From positions 62,001-126,000 of the forward strand of contig WFZA01000019.1 of NCBI GenBank assembly GCA_015489815.1: a stretch of DNA of 64,000 nt, written 5' to 3'. The stretch comes from Caldisericales bacterium (GTDB lineage Bacteria; Caldisericota; Caldisericia; Caldisericales; Caldisericaceae). A program made the position numbers and the translations under genes. The notes beneath the pieces are model-generated. The model worked only from the letters and a program-made list of their open reading frames with translations, ran no database searches and had not been told where the DNA came from. Shown here piece by piece: positions 42,065 to 50,658 of this stretch (its first letter is position 1; the number at the start of each line of letters is the position of its first letter).

Positions 42065-43432
42065 TTACGGATTCTGGAAGTCTTTAAGAATTGCTTGTGC
42101 TTCTTTCTGGGCTTCGTCCATTGCAGCTTTTGGAGTCATCTGTCCGTTGTATGCAGCCTGTAGATACTTGTGGAAAATGTTTCTTACCTGTGCGAGATCG
42201 TGACAGGAGAATTCCGGGCCTGCATACTTCAAAAGTTCTTTAACTTTAGCTGCTTGCGGAACCTCTTTGAGATGCTGTTTCATAACATCAAGATCGTATG
42301 CACTCTTTCTCGTTGCAATGTATCCAGTATTAATACTAAAGTCTGCAACATACTTTGGTTGTGTAACGAATTCGATAAACTTCCATGCAGCATCCTGTTT
42401 TTCTTTTGGTACATTCTTAAACATGTAGATGTTTCCGCCGCCGGTTACCGTTGCATAAGTTCCTTTCTTTTTGCCAGGTACTGCCATAACGCCTACATTA
42501 AATTTAGAGCCCTGGAGTATTCCGTTAAGACCTGATGTTGAGTGAAGAATAAATGCAGCTCTGCCATTTTCAAAGTCTGGCACTGCCGTATTCCAGTTCT
42601 TCTGAACGCCTTCAGGCATTGCATGATATTTGTGTGAAAGGTCGATATAATACTGCACTGCTTCAATTACGCGTGGATCATTAAAGTTCATCTGTGCAGG
42701 GCCTTTGAAGATGTTTGTTCCATTGCCAATTGCAAGCGGTTGGAATAACCAATAAGGCCAACCTGATGGCCACTCAATACCCCAGCGCACTACTTTTCCG
42801 TCTTTATCTTTTTTTGTTAATTTTGATGTGACTTCTGCAAGTGACTGCCAGCTGTCAGGTACTGGAAGGTTATTTTCCTTAAGAAGGTCAGCATTGTAAT
42901 ACATTAATGCAACACTTCTCTGGAAAGGAATACTCCAGATCTTACCCTCATACTTTGAGTTTGCAAGGAACTGCGGGAAGAAGTCGTTCAAGTAGGCCTG
43001 TCCGTTAGGCATACTATTGATGTAACTGTCGAGCGGAACAATGTAACCTGCATCAATTAAATCGTAAAGATCAGTTGCAAGCATAATTGCAAGCGCAGGT
43101 GGTTCTCCACCGCCATTAATAACTGTCTTAATTGCTTTCTCAACATCAGTATATCCACCTGAATAAACAGGTTTTACTGTGATGTTTGGATACTCTTTGT
43201 GGAATGCTGCCGCATAACTATCAAGCAATTTTGCTTCTGGCGCAAGAGTAGATACAGGGAAGTAAATTTGAATTGTTACCTCCTTTTGTGTATTTTGTTG
43301 CTGGTTTTGTTGATTGTTTTGGTTGTTGTTCTGCTGTGGCGCTTTTTTAGGTGCACATCCTGCAAAAACGATAGAGAATGACACTACGAGCACGAGCAGC
43401 ACGAGCAGAAGTTTTTTAGAAAACATTTTCAT
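42065..43432 (-). CDS. ABC transporter extracellular solute-binding lipoprotein, sugar type
   Basis: 455 residues from the ATG at 43432, preceded by GGAGGTAGTGTTT. A lipoprotein signal peptide ends at SIVFAGC (Cys26), followed by a Q/N-rich linker, so the protein is anchored outside the membrane. The mature part is family-1-like: TIQIYFPVSTLAPEAK, IPFQRSVALMYYNADLLKEN, KDAAWKFIEFVTQP. It resembles UgpB/MalE-like receptors for sugars or glycerol-3-phosphate; the ligand is not identifiable. It is last in the operon, 77 bases after the second permease. No ATPase gene is present, so a shared MsmK-like ATPase is expected elsewhere. Confidence 0.9.
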   Translation of the reverse strand: MKMFSKKLLLVLLVLVVSFSIVFAGCAPKKAPQQNNNQNNQQNQQQNTQKEVTIQIYFPVSTLAPEAKLLDSYAAAFHKEYPNITVKPVYSGGYTDVEKAIKTVINGGGEPPALAIMLATDLYDLIDAGYIVPLDSYINSMPNGQAYLNDFFPQFLANSKYEGKIWSIPFQRSVALMYYNADLLKENNLPVPDSWQSLAEVTSKLTKKDKDGKVVRWGIEWPSGWPYWLFQPLAIGNGTNIFKGPAQMNFNDPRVIEAVQYYIDLSHKYHAMPEGVQKNWNTAVPDFENGRAAFILHSTSGLNGILQGSKFNVGVMAVPGKKKGTYATVTGGGNIYMFKNVPKEKQDAAWKFIEFVTQPKYVADFSINTGYIATRKSAYDLDVMKQHLKEVPQAAKVKELLKYAGPEFSCHDLAQVRNIFHKYLQAAYNGQMTPKAAMDEAQKEAQAILKDFQNP

Positions 43433-43509
43433 AAACACTACCTCCTTTGAAGTCATATAATTTGTATTTATAACTTTTCATGCGTTTTAGTTATCTTTAA
43501 CCACCTCCC

Positions 43510-44367
43510 TTACTTTATACCAGAATAAAGAAAACTATTAATAAAGCGCTTCTGAAAGACAACAAATGCAATAAGCAGCGGCGCAACGACAATAAGCGTA
43601 GCAGCAGCAAGTAGAGGCCACTGCGCTCCAATTTCGCCAAGCTGTGTAAAACGCACGAGTCCTACGGTAAGAACGCGTGCCTTATTACTTGAGGTAACGA
43701 CGAGAGGCCACAAGAATTCATTCCAGTGCCATGTAACAGAAGAAATAGCAAAAGCAAGAAGTGTTGGGATAGCAGGAGGAAGATAAACATGTATAATAAG
43801 CTGCCACCAATTACACCCGTCGATTATACCTGCCTCAACTAGTTCGTATGGAACCTCAAGAAATGCCTGCCGCATTAGGAAAGTGCCAAAGGCCGAACCA
43901 AAGTACGGCAAAGCAATTGCAAGTAGAGTATCGTATAATCCTAACTCTCTTATTGTTGCAAAGTTTGGAACGAGAAGCGCCGTTGTAGGAATCATGAGTT
44001 GCAATAAGATAAAGAACAATAGCCAGCGCTTTCCAACAAATTCGTAATTTGCAAAAGCAAAGCCCGCAAATACTGCAGTAACGATTTGAATTCCAAGGAT
44101 AAGCGAAACAACGATTATCGTATTTTTATAGTAAAGGAGGAAAGGTGCCATGTGCCAGGCACGAATGTAATTAGCAAAAGAAAAAGAGCCACCGAACCAT
44201 ATACTCCCTGGGCCAATTGGAGAATTAGGCGGCCTGAATGATGCAGCAATTGCCCACAAAATTACTGATGCCCAGAGTAAACTCAGGACGGCTGCCACAA
44301 GCGCAATTACAAAACTATTTATTCTTTTCTTTATGTGCTTTGTTTTTGGAATAGAGTTATGCGACAC
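43510..44367 (-). CDS. ABC transporter permease, MalG/UgpE type
   Basis: 285 residues with six hydrophobic segments. The start is GTG at 44367, supported by AGGAGGACAGGC upstream; a further ATG at 44406 lies within the preceding gene. ELVEAGIIDGCNWWQLIIHV is the EAA loop that contacts the ATPase. It pairs with the upstream MalF-like permease, which it overlaps by 11 bases. Confidence 0.92.
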   Translation of the reverse strand: MSHNSIPKTKHIKKRINSFVIALVAAVLSLLWASVILWAIAASFRPPNSPIGPGSIWFGGSFSFANYIRAWHMAPFLLYYKNTIIVVSLILGIQIVTAVFAGFAFANYEFVGKRWLLFFILLQLMIPTTALLVPNFATIRELGLYDTLLAIALPYFGSAFGTFLMRQAFLEVPYELVEAGIIDGCNWWQLIIHVYLPPAIPTLLAFAISSVTWHWNEFLWPLVVTSSNKARVLTVGLVRFTQLGEIGAQWPLLAAATLIVVAPLLIAFVVFQKRFINSFLYSGIK

Positions 44368-45274
44368 GCCTGTCCTCCTTTCTCTCTGAAAGAGCAAAGT
44401 TTCCAATAGTAAAAATTAAAATAAACGCAACGAGGATGACGGTAAGTGCAGCAGATTTGCCTACATCCTGATAGTTGAACCTCATTTCCCACAAGTAATA
44501 CAGCAAAACATTACTCGCATCACTTGGCCCACCCTGCGTAAGAACGAAAATGTGGTCTATTATCTGGAAACCGTCAATGAAAGCGATTGTAGTAACGAAA
44601 AGCGTCGTGCGGCGAAGCAATGGAAATGTGATGTACCACAGACGCTGTAAATAGTTTACTCCGTCAATATCGGCAGCTTCAAATACATCAGTGGGAAGAT
44701 TTTGCAAACCCGCAAGATAAAAGATCATAAAGTAACCAGCGCTCTTCCATATAGCAACTATCATTACGGCTAAAAGTGCAAGGTGCGGATTTCCTGTCCA
44801 ATTTTGAGGCCCGTGGTATCCAAACCACTGAAGAAAAAGGTTAAACAGCCCGTAATTTGGCGTAAAGAAGTACATCCAGACTGTAGCCGCACTAACCATT
44901 GGAAGGATTGTAGGATAAAAGAACCCCAATCGAATAAAGCCAATTCCTTTTATTGCCCTGTTTACGAGGAGAGCAAATAAAAATGCCAGAATAACACTAA
45001 TCGGGACGACCCCTGCCACATAGATAATAGTATTCCATAAAACTTGATGGAATGTAGGTGACTTAAAGAGTTCTACATAGTTTTGTAACCCAATAAAAGT
45101 AGGTACTCTAAATCGTGGCACATTTAGTTTTAAACGAAAGAAGCTTTGATAGATTGAAAGTACCGTTGGCCAGGCGGTAAACATCAAAACTACGATAAAT
45201 GTAGGAAGAATTAAGAGCCATGGGATAATTGAAGACTTCAAATCAGCGTGTTTGTTTACAACTGTTTTAGCCAT
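44357..45274 (-). CDS. ABC transporter permease, MalF/UgpA type
   Basis: 305 residues with six hydrophobic segments. The ATG at 45274 follows AAAGGAGATGTTA; upstream in-frame codons would run across the promoter. VFEAADIDGVNYLQRLWYIT is the EAA loop. As the first gene of the operon it lies 23 bases from a consensus promoter. With the MalG-like permease it forms the membrane channel of a carbohydrate uptake (CUT1) transporter. Confidence 0.92.
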   Translation of the reverse strand: MAKTVVNKHADLKSSIIPWLLILPTFIVVLMFTAWPTVLSIYQSFFRLKLNVPRFRVPTFIGLQNYVELFKSPTFHQVLWNTIIYVAGVVPISVILAFLFALLVNRAIKGIGFIRLGFFYPTILPMVSAATVWMYFFTPNYGLFNLFLQWFGYHGPQNWTGNPHLALLAVMIVAIWKSAGYFMIFYLAGLQNLPTDVFEAADIDGVNYLQRLWYITFPLLRRTTLFVTTIAFIDGFQIIDHIFVLTQGGPSDASNVLLYYLWEMRFNYQDVGKSAALTVILVAFILIFTIGNFALSERKEDRRVA

Positions 45275-45296
45275 TAACATCTCCTTTCTTTTTTGT

Positions 45297-45324
45297 ATTA
45301 TAGAAAGTAAATGTTTTTTGTCAA
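45297..45324 (-). promoter_or_regulatory. Consensus promoter of the ABC operon, TTGACA-16-TATAAT
   Basis: TTGACA (45324-45319) and TATAAT (45302-45297) match the consensus exactly with a 16-bp spacer. Confidence 0.88.
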
Positions 45325-45630
45325 CGAAATAGGCTAAAGTAAAATTAAAGACCTTCGTCAAAGTCTTCGAAGCAGTCTTTAAGAATAAAGAACAGGTGTT
45401 CCGCAAACATGGATTTTCTTTAAAAACAAATTATCATAAGTTCTTCGTCTACATAAAAGAACTTCATGCTGTACCACAACCAATACTTATGGAGTGTTTT
45501 AAAAGTGCATCTCAAAACGGCGAAAAGAAAAATAAGTTTGCTTGATAATTGCAGGAGAAGAAAATGTTTAGTCGAAAATAAGGAAAAGAATAAGAAGCCT
45601 CCTTAAAAGCAACTTTAAGATTGGAAAAAA

Positions 45631-45865
45631 TTCATTCTGAAGGACCTTGCGAGCGAAGAATCTCTGCCATAACAACCTTCCCCTTCCAAGCATGTCACTC
45701 TGAGCACAGTGAAGACTCTCTACCTTAACGACCTTACATTTTGTTTACATTAAAAACTTCAAACTGCACGCCAATTTCTTATGAGGTCCTTCGCTCGCTA
45801 ACACTCGCTTGAGGACGACTCCATTCCTGTTACTCTGAGCAAAGCGAAGAGTCTCTGCCCTAACG
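45631..45865. repeat. Cluster of REP-like short palindromic repeats
   Basis: Three copies of a unit of the form ACTCTGAGC-n-GCGAAGAGTCTCTGCC: 45631-45668 (with an insertion), 45694-45724 and 45830-45860. Each folds as an imperfect hairpin (ACTCT/AGAGT ends). A related inverted GGTCCTTCGCTCGC stretch lies at 45785-45798. Such units resemble REP elements mobilised by RAYT transposases; none is in the window. Confidence 0.6.
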
Positions 45866-45945
45866 GCAGTGCACTTCGTTGCTATTAAAGATTACTTACA
45901 GACTGTTTTGTCAAAAACGGCTCAGAATGTCAAAATTACCCCAAA

Positions 45946-46115
45946 CAAACCCTGTATTTATCAGTGCCAGTTTAAAAATCGCTAATTTAAGACCCATAGA
46001 CGCAAATCTTGAGAAAAATCGGGTAATTATACCTGCAAAATGCGTTAAACGGCCTTATTTTAGGGCATACGAAAATTGCAACAAAGCCTGTATTTATCAG
46101 TATTTCTTAAAAATC
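45946..46115 (+). repeat. Dispersed non-coding repeat, copy B
   Basis: Contains AAACCCTGTATTTATCAG, TTTAAAAATCGCTAATTTAA and CGGCCTTATTTTAGGG, matching the reverse strand of 32345-32515. A second partial unit, AAAGCCTGTATTTATCAG...TTAAAAATC, begins about 135 bases later. Confidence 0.5.
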
Positions 46116-46551
46116 ACTTCAAAATTATCAATTTGAATAAAATTGGCAAAAATGGAAATCCGTATAAATAGAGGCCTCCTTAAGTGTCAAAAGTGGGCAA
46201 AATTTGGCCGAAAACCGAAAAATTGTTCGCTATAGAAAAATATCGTATTACACCAGGAATTATCTACTGTTTAATCATTTATTGCAATCTTACAGCCGAA
46301 AAATCCCAGAGATTTATAACTATAGCGATAAATGTGTAGGATTCTAGGTTATGGGTAGGTGTATAATATAACTTATGAAGTTTCGTCATTCGTAAACGAC
46401 TTTTGTTAGGTTACTAATATAAACAGTATTATTTTCCCACAAAGACTGATAGATCAAACATAGAAAACTTAAGTGAAAATTATTAAGATGAATTTAAATC
46501 TTAAAAATTACTATTTACAGCAGAAAACCCATTAAATTTATCGATAAACAG

Positions 46552-46627
46552 TGGTGCCGAGGGACGGAATTGAACCGCCGACACGGGGATTTTCAGTCCC
46601 CTGCTCTACCGACTGAGCTACCTCGGC
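46552..46627 (-). tRNA. tRNA-Phe (anticodon GAA)
   Basis: 76 bases on the reverse strand: acceptor GCCGAGG/CCTCGGC with discriminator A, anticodon loop CTGAAAA, T-arm with TTCAATT and encoded CCA. Confidence 0.97.
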
Positions 46628-46633
46628 AAAGAG

Positions 46634-46708
46634 TGGTGGGCGAAAGAGGATTCGAACCTCTGACTTCTTGCGTGTAAGGCAAGCGTTCTACCGCTGAACT
46701 ATCCGCCC
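46634..46708 (-). tRNA. tRNA-Val (anticodon TAC)
   Basis: 75 bases on the reverse strand: acceptor GGGCGGA/TTCGCCC, anticodon loop CTTACAC, T-arm AGAGG-TTCGAAT-CCTCT and encoded CCA. It lies 6 bases upstream of tRNA-Phe. Confidence 0.97.
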
Positions 46709-46715
46709 ATAAAAG

Positions 46716-46800
46716 TGGTGCCGGGAGTGGGACTTGAACCCACACGTGTCTCCACATGCGCCCCTTAAACGCACGCGTCTGCCAATTCCGCCATCCCGGC
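46716..46800 (-). tRNA. tRNA-Leu (anticodon AAG)
   Basis: 85-base class II tRNA: acceptor GCCGGGA/TCCCGGC, long variable arm, T-arm GTGGG-TTCAAGT-CCCAC, encoded CCA. The anticodon stem TGCGT/GCGCA closes the loop TTAAGGG, which makes positions 34-36 AAG. A shifted register giving TAA would leave a G-G mismatch in the stem. A34 would need deamination to inosine. Confidence 0.88.
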
Positions 46801-46821
46801 ACTTTACTTTACCTTAACGCA

Positions 46822-47055
46822 CTAAAATACTTTAAATACAGCCAGATATATTGAAGTTAGTACAAATGCAATTGAGAAAATAGTTGCTAACCTATCGAGG
46901 AGTTTATCCTTAGGGCTTTTTGAGTGAAATACTGTTGCTCCGCCAGATATTGCTCCAAGGCCAGCACCTTTTGGGCTCATAAACAAAATTGCCAATGTTG
47001 CACCCAACGCAAAAATCAAATCTAATGTAATTACTATAATTGCTCCTGTCGTCAT
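46822..47055 (-). CDS. secG: Preprotein translocase subunit SecG
   Basis: 77 residues with two hydrophobic segments separated by the conserved FMSPKGAGLGAISGGATVFH loop. It assists SecYE in protein export. It follows pgk and precedes tRNA-Leu, a common arrangement in Firmicutes and Thermotogae. It has its own promoter at 47082-47109. Confidence 0.93.
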   Translation of the reverse strand: MTTGAIIVITLDLIFALGATLAILFMSPKGAGLGAISGGATVFHSKSPKDKLLDRLATIFSIAFVLTSIYLAVFKVF

Positions 47056-47081
47056 CTTATCTTTACCTCGCTCACGCTCAT

Positions 47082-47109
47082 ATTATACGGATTTGGGTTT
47101 TTATTTCAA
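47082..47109 (-). promoter_or_regulatory. secG promoter, TTGAAA-16-TATAAT
   Basis: The reverse strand reads TTGAAA (47109-47104), 16 bp, TATAAT (47087-47082), 27 bases before secG and just behind pgk. It may also serve the tRNA cluster. Confidence 0.75.
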
Positions 47110-47129
47110 GACTTTTTGTAAACATTTTT

Positions 47130-48317
47130 TTATTTTTCTTCAAGTACATCTATAGCAGGGAGAGAATGGCCTTCAAGGAACTTTAAAAAAGCACCTCCAC
47201 CAGTAGAAACATGGGTAATTTTCTTATCTGCACCAAATCTTCTTAATGCAGCAGCAGTTTCCCCTCCACCAGCAACGGCAGTTACGCCCTCAAGCGTGCC
47301 AATAAACTCAGCAATGTCGTAAGTGCCTTTTGCGAATTGTTTAATTTCGAAAACTCCCAGTGGACCGTTCCAGACGATGGTTTTCGCTTTAGAAAGCTCG
47401 TTCTTAAAAATCTCAACGGTTTTTGGTCCTATGTCCACACCTATCTCGTCTCCTGGAATCTCTTCTATATCTACGACTTTAGAAGGTGCACCTTCTTTTA
47501 TTTCAGGTGTGACGACGACATCTGCAGGAAGAATGACTTTGATTCCCTTTTCTTTTGCCTCTTTCATTAACTCCTGGGCAAACGAAAGTTTCTCGTCCTC
47601 ACAGAGAGAGTATCCAATTTTGTAACCTTTTGCTTTCAAAAATGTAAAGCACATCCCGCCACCAATAAGGAATGCGTCAACTTTATTCATTAAGTTTTGT
47701 ATAACGCCAATTTTATCGGACACTTTGGCACCACCAAGTACTGCAACAAATGGATGTTCGGGTGCAGTGAGCACTTTAGTTAAAGCGTTGATTTCTTTTT
47801 CCATTAAAAGGCCGGCAACTGCTGGAAGGTAAGATGCAACGCCAACTGTTGAGGCAGCAATTCTATGAGCAGTTGCAAAAGCATCATCAACATAGACTTC
47901 TCCAAGAGACGCAAGTTCCCTTGCAAACTCAGGGTTGTTTTCTTTTTCCTCTTTATGGAAACGAAGATTCTCAAGTAGAACGATATCTCCGTCCTTCATA
48001 CTAAAGACTTCTTTTTTAACTTCCTCTCCAATACAATCATCTAACTTCTTTACAGGCCGATTAATTAACTCAGAAAGGACTTTAGCTACAGGGTCCAACC
48101 GCAAATTGGGAACTACCCTGCCTTTAGGCCGCCCCAGGTGAGTCATAAGAATTACTTTAGCATTATTTTCGATCAGGTAATTAATCGTCGGTAGCGCGGC
48201 CCGTATTCTAAAGTCGTCCAATACTTTGCCATCAGGACTAAGAGGAACATTAAAGTCTACTCTTACTAGAACCCTTTTATGAGAAACATCTATGTCTCTT
48301 ACCGTTTTCTTGCTCAT
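47130..48317 (-). CDS. pgk: Phosphoglycerate kinase
   Basis: 395 residues from the ATG at 48317, which has GGGGAGGGTGCAG upstream. [44 protein letters not shown] and the C-terminal [16 protein letters not shown] are the substrate and nucleotide motifs. It makes ATP from 1,3-bisphosphoglycerate in glycolysis. It follows gap after 21 bases. The family's usual GGGDSA appears here as GGGETA, a variant known in other species. Confidence 0.95.
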   Translation of the reverse strand: MSKKTVRDIDVSHKRVLVRVDFNVPLSPDGKVLDDFRIRAALPTINYLIENNAKVILMTHLGRPKGRVVPNLRLDPVAKVLSELINRPVKKLDDCIGEEVKKEVFSMKDGDIVLLENLRFHKEEKENNPEFARELASLGEVYVDDAFATAHRIAASTVGVASYLPAVAGLLMEKEINALTKVLTAPEHPFVAVLGGAKVSDKIGVIQNLMNKVDAFLIGGGMCFTFLKAKGYKIGYSLCEDEKLSFAQELMKEAKEKGIKVILPADVVVTPEIKEGAPSKVVDIEEIPGDEIGVDIGPKTVEIFKNELSKAKTIVWNGPLGVFEIKQFAKGTYDIAEFIGTLEGVTAVAGGGETAAALRRFGADKKITHVSTGGGAFLKFLEGHSLPAIDVLEEK

Positions 48318-48338
48318 CTGCACCCTCCCCTTTATTTT

Positions 48339-49349
48339 TTAAAATCCAGCTTTTTCAGAAAGTAGTTTTGCAAGATCTACAACCCTGCAGGAGTAACCCC
48401 ACTCGTTATCGTACCAACTTACGACATGCACGAAATTATCAATTACTTTTGTAGTCAAAGCATCTACGATGCCAGAATAGGTAGTGCCTTTGTAGTCAGT
48501 GGAGACAAGCGGTTCTTCAGAATAACCAAGAATACCTTTCATGTAAGTTTCGTGGGCTTCTTTCATTATTGCGTTTACTTCCTCTGCAGAAGTTTTTCTC
48601 GTCATTGCCGCGTCAAATACCGTAATAGAAACCGTTGAAGTAGGTACACGAATTGCCATACCATCAAGTCTACCTTTCAATTCGGGAATAACGAGGGTAA
48701 CTGCCTGTGCAGCACCTGTCGTCGTAGGAACGATATTTATAGCTGCAGCTCTTGCTCTCCTCCAATCTTTTTTGTGTGGGGCATCCAGTAATTTCTGGTC
48801 AACCGTATATGAGTGAACCGTAGAAAGATAACCTGTCTCGATACCTATTTTGTCCTGCAATACCTTTATCACTGGTGCAATACTGTTCGTCGTGCAGGAA
48901 GCGTTTGATATTATCGTGTGCTTTGACGGATCCAACAGTTTGTCGTTTACGCCAAGGACTACGGTAATGTCTTCACCTTTTGCAGGGGCAGTAATAATAA
49001 CCTTTTTTGCACCCGCCTTCAAATGCATTTCTGCTTTTTCTCTTTCTCTAAAAACGCCTGTTGCTTCAATAACGATGTCTACACCAAGATCTCCCCACGG
49101 TAATTTCTCGGGATCTCTCTCCGTAAGCATTATTACTTTTTTACCGTCAATCGTGATGTATCCGTCACCAACCTGTATGTCTCTTTCCCATGCTCCATAG
49201 TTTGAGTCATGCTTTAAAAGAAATGCAAGTTGGTCGTTTGGAAATAAATCGTTAGTTGCAACAATTTCTAATTCTGGATAAGTGTCGAACATTCTTTTAA
49301 ATACTTGTCTACCTACTCTACCTAAGCCGTTAATTGCTACTTTTGCCAT
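48339..49349 (-). CDS. gap: Glyceraldehyde-3-phosphate dehydrogenase, phosphorylating
   Basis: 336 residues. NAD-binding AINGLGRVGRQVFKRM, the catalytic cysteine in SNASCTTNSIAPVIKVL (about residue 153), and the C-terminal WYDNEWGYSCRVVDLA are standard. It belongs to the glycolytic gap-pgk-secG set. AAGGAGGTAGTAAT precedes the ATG, and a good promoter overlaps the end of rpoN. Confidence 0.96.
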   Translation of the reverse strand: MAKVAINGLGRVGRQVFKRMFDTYPELEIVATNDLFPNDQLAFLLKHDSNYGAWERDIQVGDGYITIDGKKVIMLTERDPEKLPWGDLGVDIVIEATGVFREREKAEMHLKAGAKKVIITAPAKGEDITVVLGVNDKLLDPSKHTIISNASCTTNSIAPVIKVLQDKIGIETGYLSTVHSYTVDQKLLDAPHKKDWRRARAAAINIVPTTTGAAQAVTLVIPELKGRLDGMAIRVPTSTVSITVFDAAMTRKTSAEEVNAIMKEAHETYMKGILGYSEEPLVSTDYKGTTYSGIVDALTTKVIDNFVHVVSWYDNEWGYSCRVVDLAKLLSEKAGF

Positions 49350-49386
49350 ATTACTACCTCCTTAATATTATTTTGTTTTTAGGAAT

Positions 49387-49414
49387 ATTTTACAGTATTT
49401 CAGTGATTAGTCAA
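49387..49414 (-). promoter_or_regulatory. gap promoter, TTGACT-16-TAAAAT
   Basis: The reverse strand reads TTGACT (49414-49409), 16 bp, TAAAAT (49392-49387). The -35 box lies inside the last codons of rpoN, so gap can be transcribed on its own. Confidence 0.72.
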
Positions 49415-50656
49415 CCTTCGTTTGCTGCTTGAAGGTATTTTAAGTAGTTTTCGATACTTTACTACAGTTCTTCTTTTTATATTTAACCCACTTTTTGAAA
49501 GAATGTTTGCGATTTGTTCATCAGTCAAAGGATGGGTTTTGTCCTCGCTACTTACAAGTTCTTTTATTTTTATTTTCAACTCTTCGTCGTTATACGGTTT
49601 GGACTTATGTTGTAAAAAGTATTTGATAGGGAATATACCCACTGGCGTTTCAATGTATTTATTTTGTACAAGGCGAGAAACAGAACTTTCGTCGGTTCCC
49701 AGATGTTGTGCAACTTCACTTACTGTATGCTTCAAGGGAAACGGGATTATACCACTAAGAAACCTTTCTTCATTATTAGCAACAAAATTACCAACCTCAA
49801 GCAACATTTTTCGCCTTTCTAAAAAACTCTGCAAAGTCCACTTTGCCTGCTCGGCCATTCTTACAAATTCACTATCGGTATTCTTTTTATTATTCTTTAA
49901 AATTTTCAAATAATTATCGTTAATGAAAAACTTCCTCATAAATTTATCGTTTAAGTGGGCTTCAAAACCGTTTTCTGTCTGCAAGATGTAAAGGTCTGGG
50001 ACTATAATTTTTTTAATATGGCTTTCTTTAAAGGCAAGCCCAGGCGATACTGTAAAGTGAGAAATTTTTTCCCTGAGTGCTTTCAAGGTATCAACTTTAA
50101 GGCCAGTTTTTTTGGAAAGGATAGAGTAATTTTCGTCGCCGAGATCCTTAAGGTGGTTTAAAATAATGTGTTTTATCTTTGGGCTTACTTTTTCTTGAGA
50201 TTCAAGTTGCAAAAGAAGGCACTCAGGAAGATTGCGTGCAGCTATGCCAGGGGGGTCCAGGCTTTGCACAATTTTTAATGCTTTTTCCACATCTTTTAGT
50301 GAGACATTGAGCTGCTTTGAAACGCTACCTAATGGCATAGTAAAATATCCGTCTTCGTTTAATCCTTTTATAATGAACTCTCCAACTCTTTCAGTCGTTT
50401 CGTCCAGATTGAGCATACGAAACTGATGCAAAAGATTTTCGTACATGTCCTCACTCTTCGCAATGTACTTTTCAAAGTCGTTGGGCTGAACCGTTTCCGG
50501 AGCATATCGCGCTTCCTCAATAAACGGGTTAGAAACTACCAATTGATTTACAAATTCGTTCAATTCAAGTAAATTCATCTCCAATACTCTGGCACGCAGG
50601 GCCATATAAGGAACGAACTTTAACTTTACTGACGGTTTTTGTTTATTTTTTACCAT
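49400..50656 (-). CDS. rpoN: RNA polymerase sigma-54 factor
   Basis: 418 residues. Region I-like FVPYMALRARVLEMNLLELN, the core-binding segment EALKIVQSLDPPGIAARNLPECLLLQL, the DNA-binding VSEVAQHLGTDESSVSRLVQNK, and the C-terminal RpoN box KRRTVVKYRKLL are all visible. The acidic region II is reduced. It directs transcription from -24/-12 promoters with an activator ATPase, none of which is encoded here. It starts 2 bases after whiA, so it is co-transcribed with the rapZ-yvcK-whiA block. Confidence 0.93.
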   Translation of the reverse strand: MVKNKQKPSVKLKFVPYMALRARVLEMNLLELNEFVNQLVVSNPFIEEARYAPETVQPNDFEKYIAKSEDMYENLLHQFRMLNLDETTERVGEFIIKGLNEDGYFTMPLGSVSKQLNVSLKDVEKALKIVQSLDPPGIAARNLPECLLLQLESQEKVSPKIKHIILNHLKDLGDENYSILSKKTGLKVDTLKALREKISHFTVSPGLAFKESHIKKIIVPDLYILQTENGFEAHLNDKFMRKFFINDNYLKILKNNKKNTDSEFVRMAEQAKWTLQSFLERRKMLLEVGNFVANNEERFLSGIIPFPLKHTVSEVAQHLGTDESSVSRLVQNKYIETPVGIFPIKYFLQHKSKPYNDEELKIKIKELVSSEDKTHPLTDEQIANILSKSGLNIKRRTVVKYRKLLKIPSSSKRRLTNH

Positions 50657-50658
50657 CT

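Larger units (their letters stand above)
45325..46551. other. 1.2-kb gene-free, repeat-rich region
   Basis: No reading frame here looks like a protein. The region contains a cluster of short hairpin repeats (45631-45865) and a longer dispersed repeat (45946-46115), listed separately. The rest is AT-rich with no recognised RNA gene. Confidence 0.6.

Noticed and set aside
45879-46136. 85-codon forward frame in the repeat-rich region
   Set aside because: It runs through the dispersed repeat, lacks a ribosome-binding site and has no protein-like pattern.
45325-46551. CRISPR array
   Set aside because: The repeats are few, diverged and irregularly spaced, with no uniform spacers and no cas genes in the window.
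46593-46802. Open frame of 69 codons across the tRNA cluster
   Set aside because: It lies entirely over three tRNA genes and their spacers and has the composition of translated tRNA.
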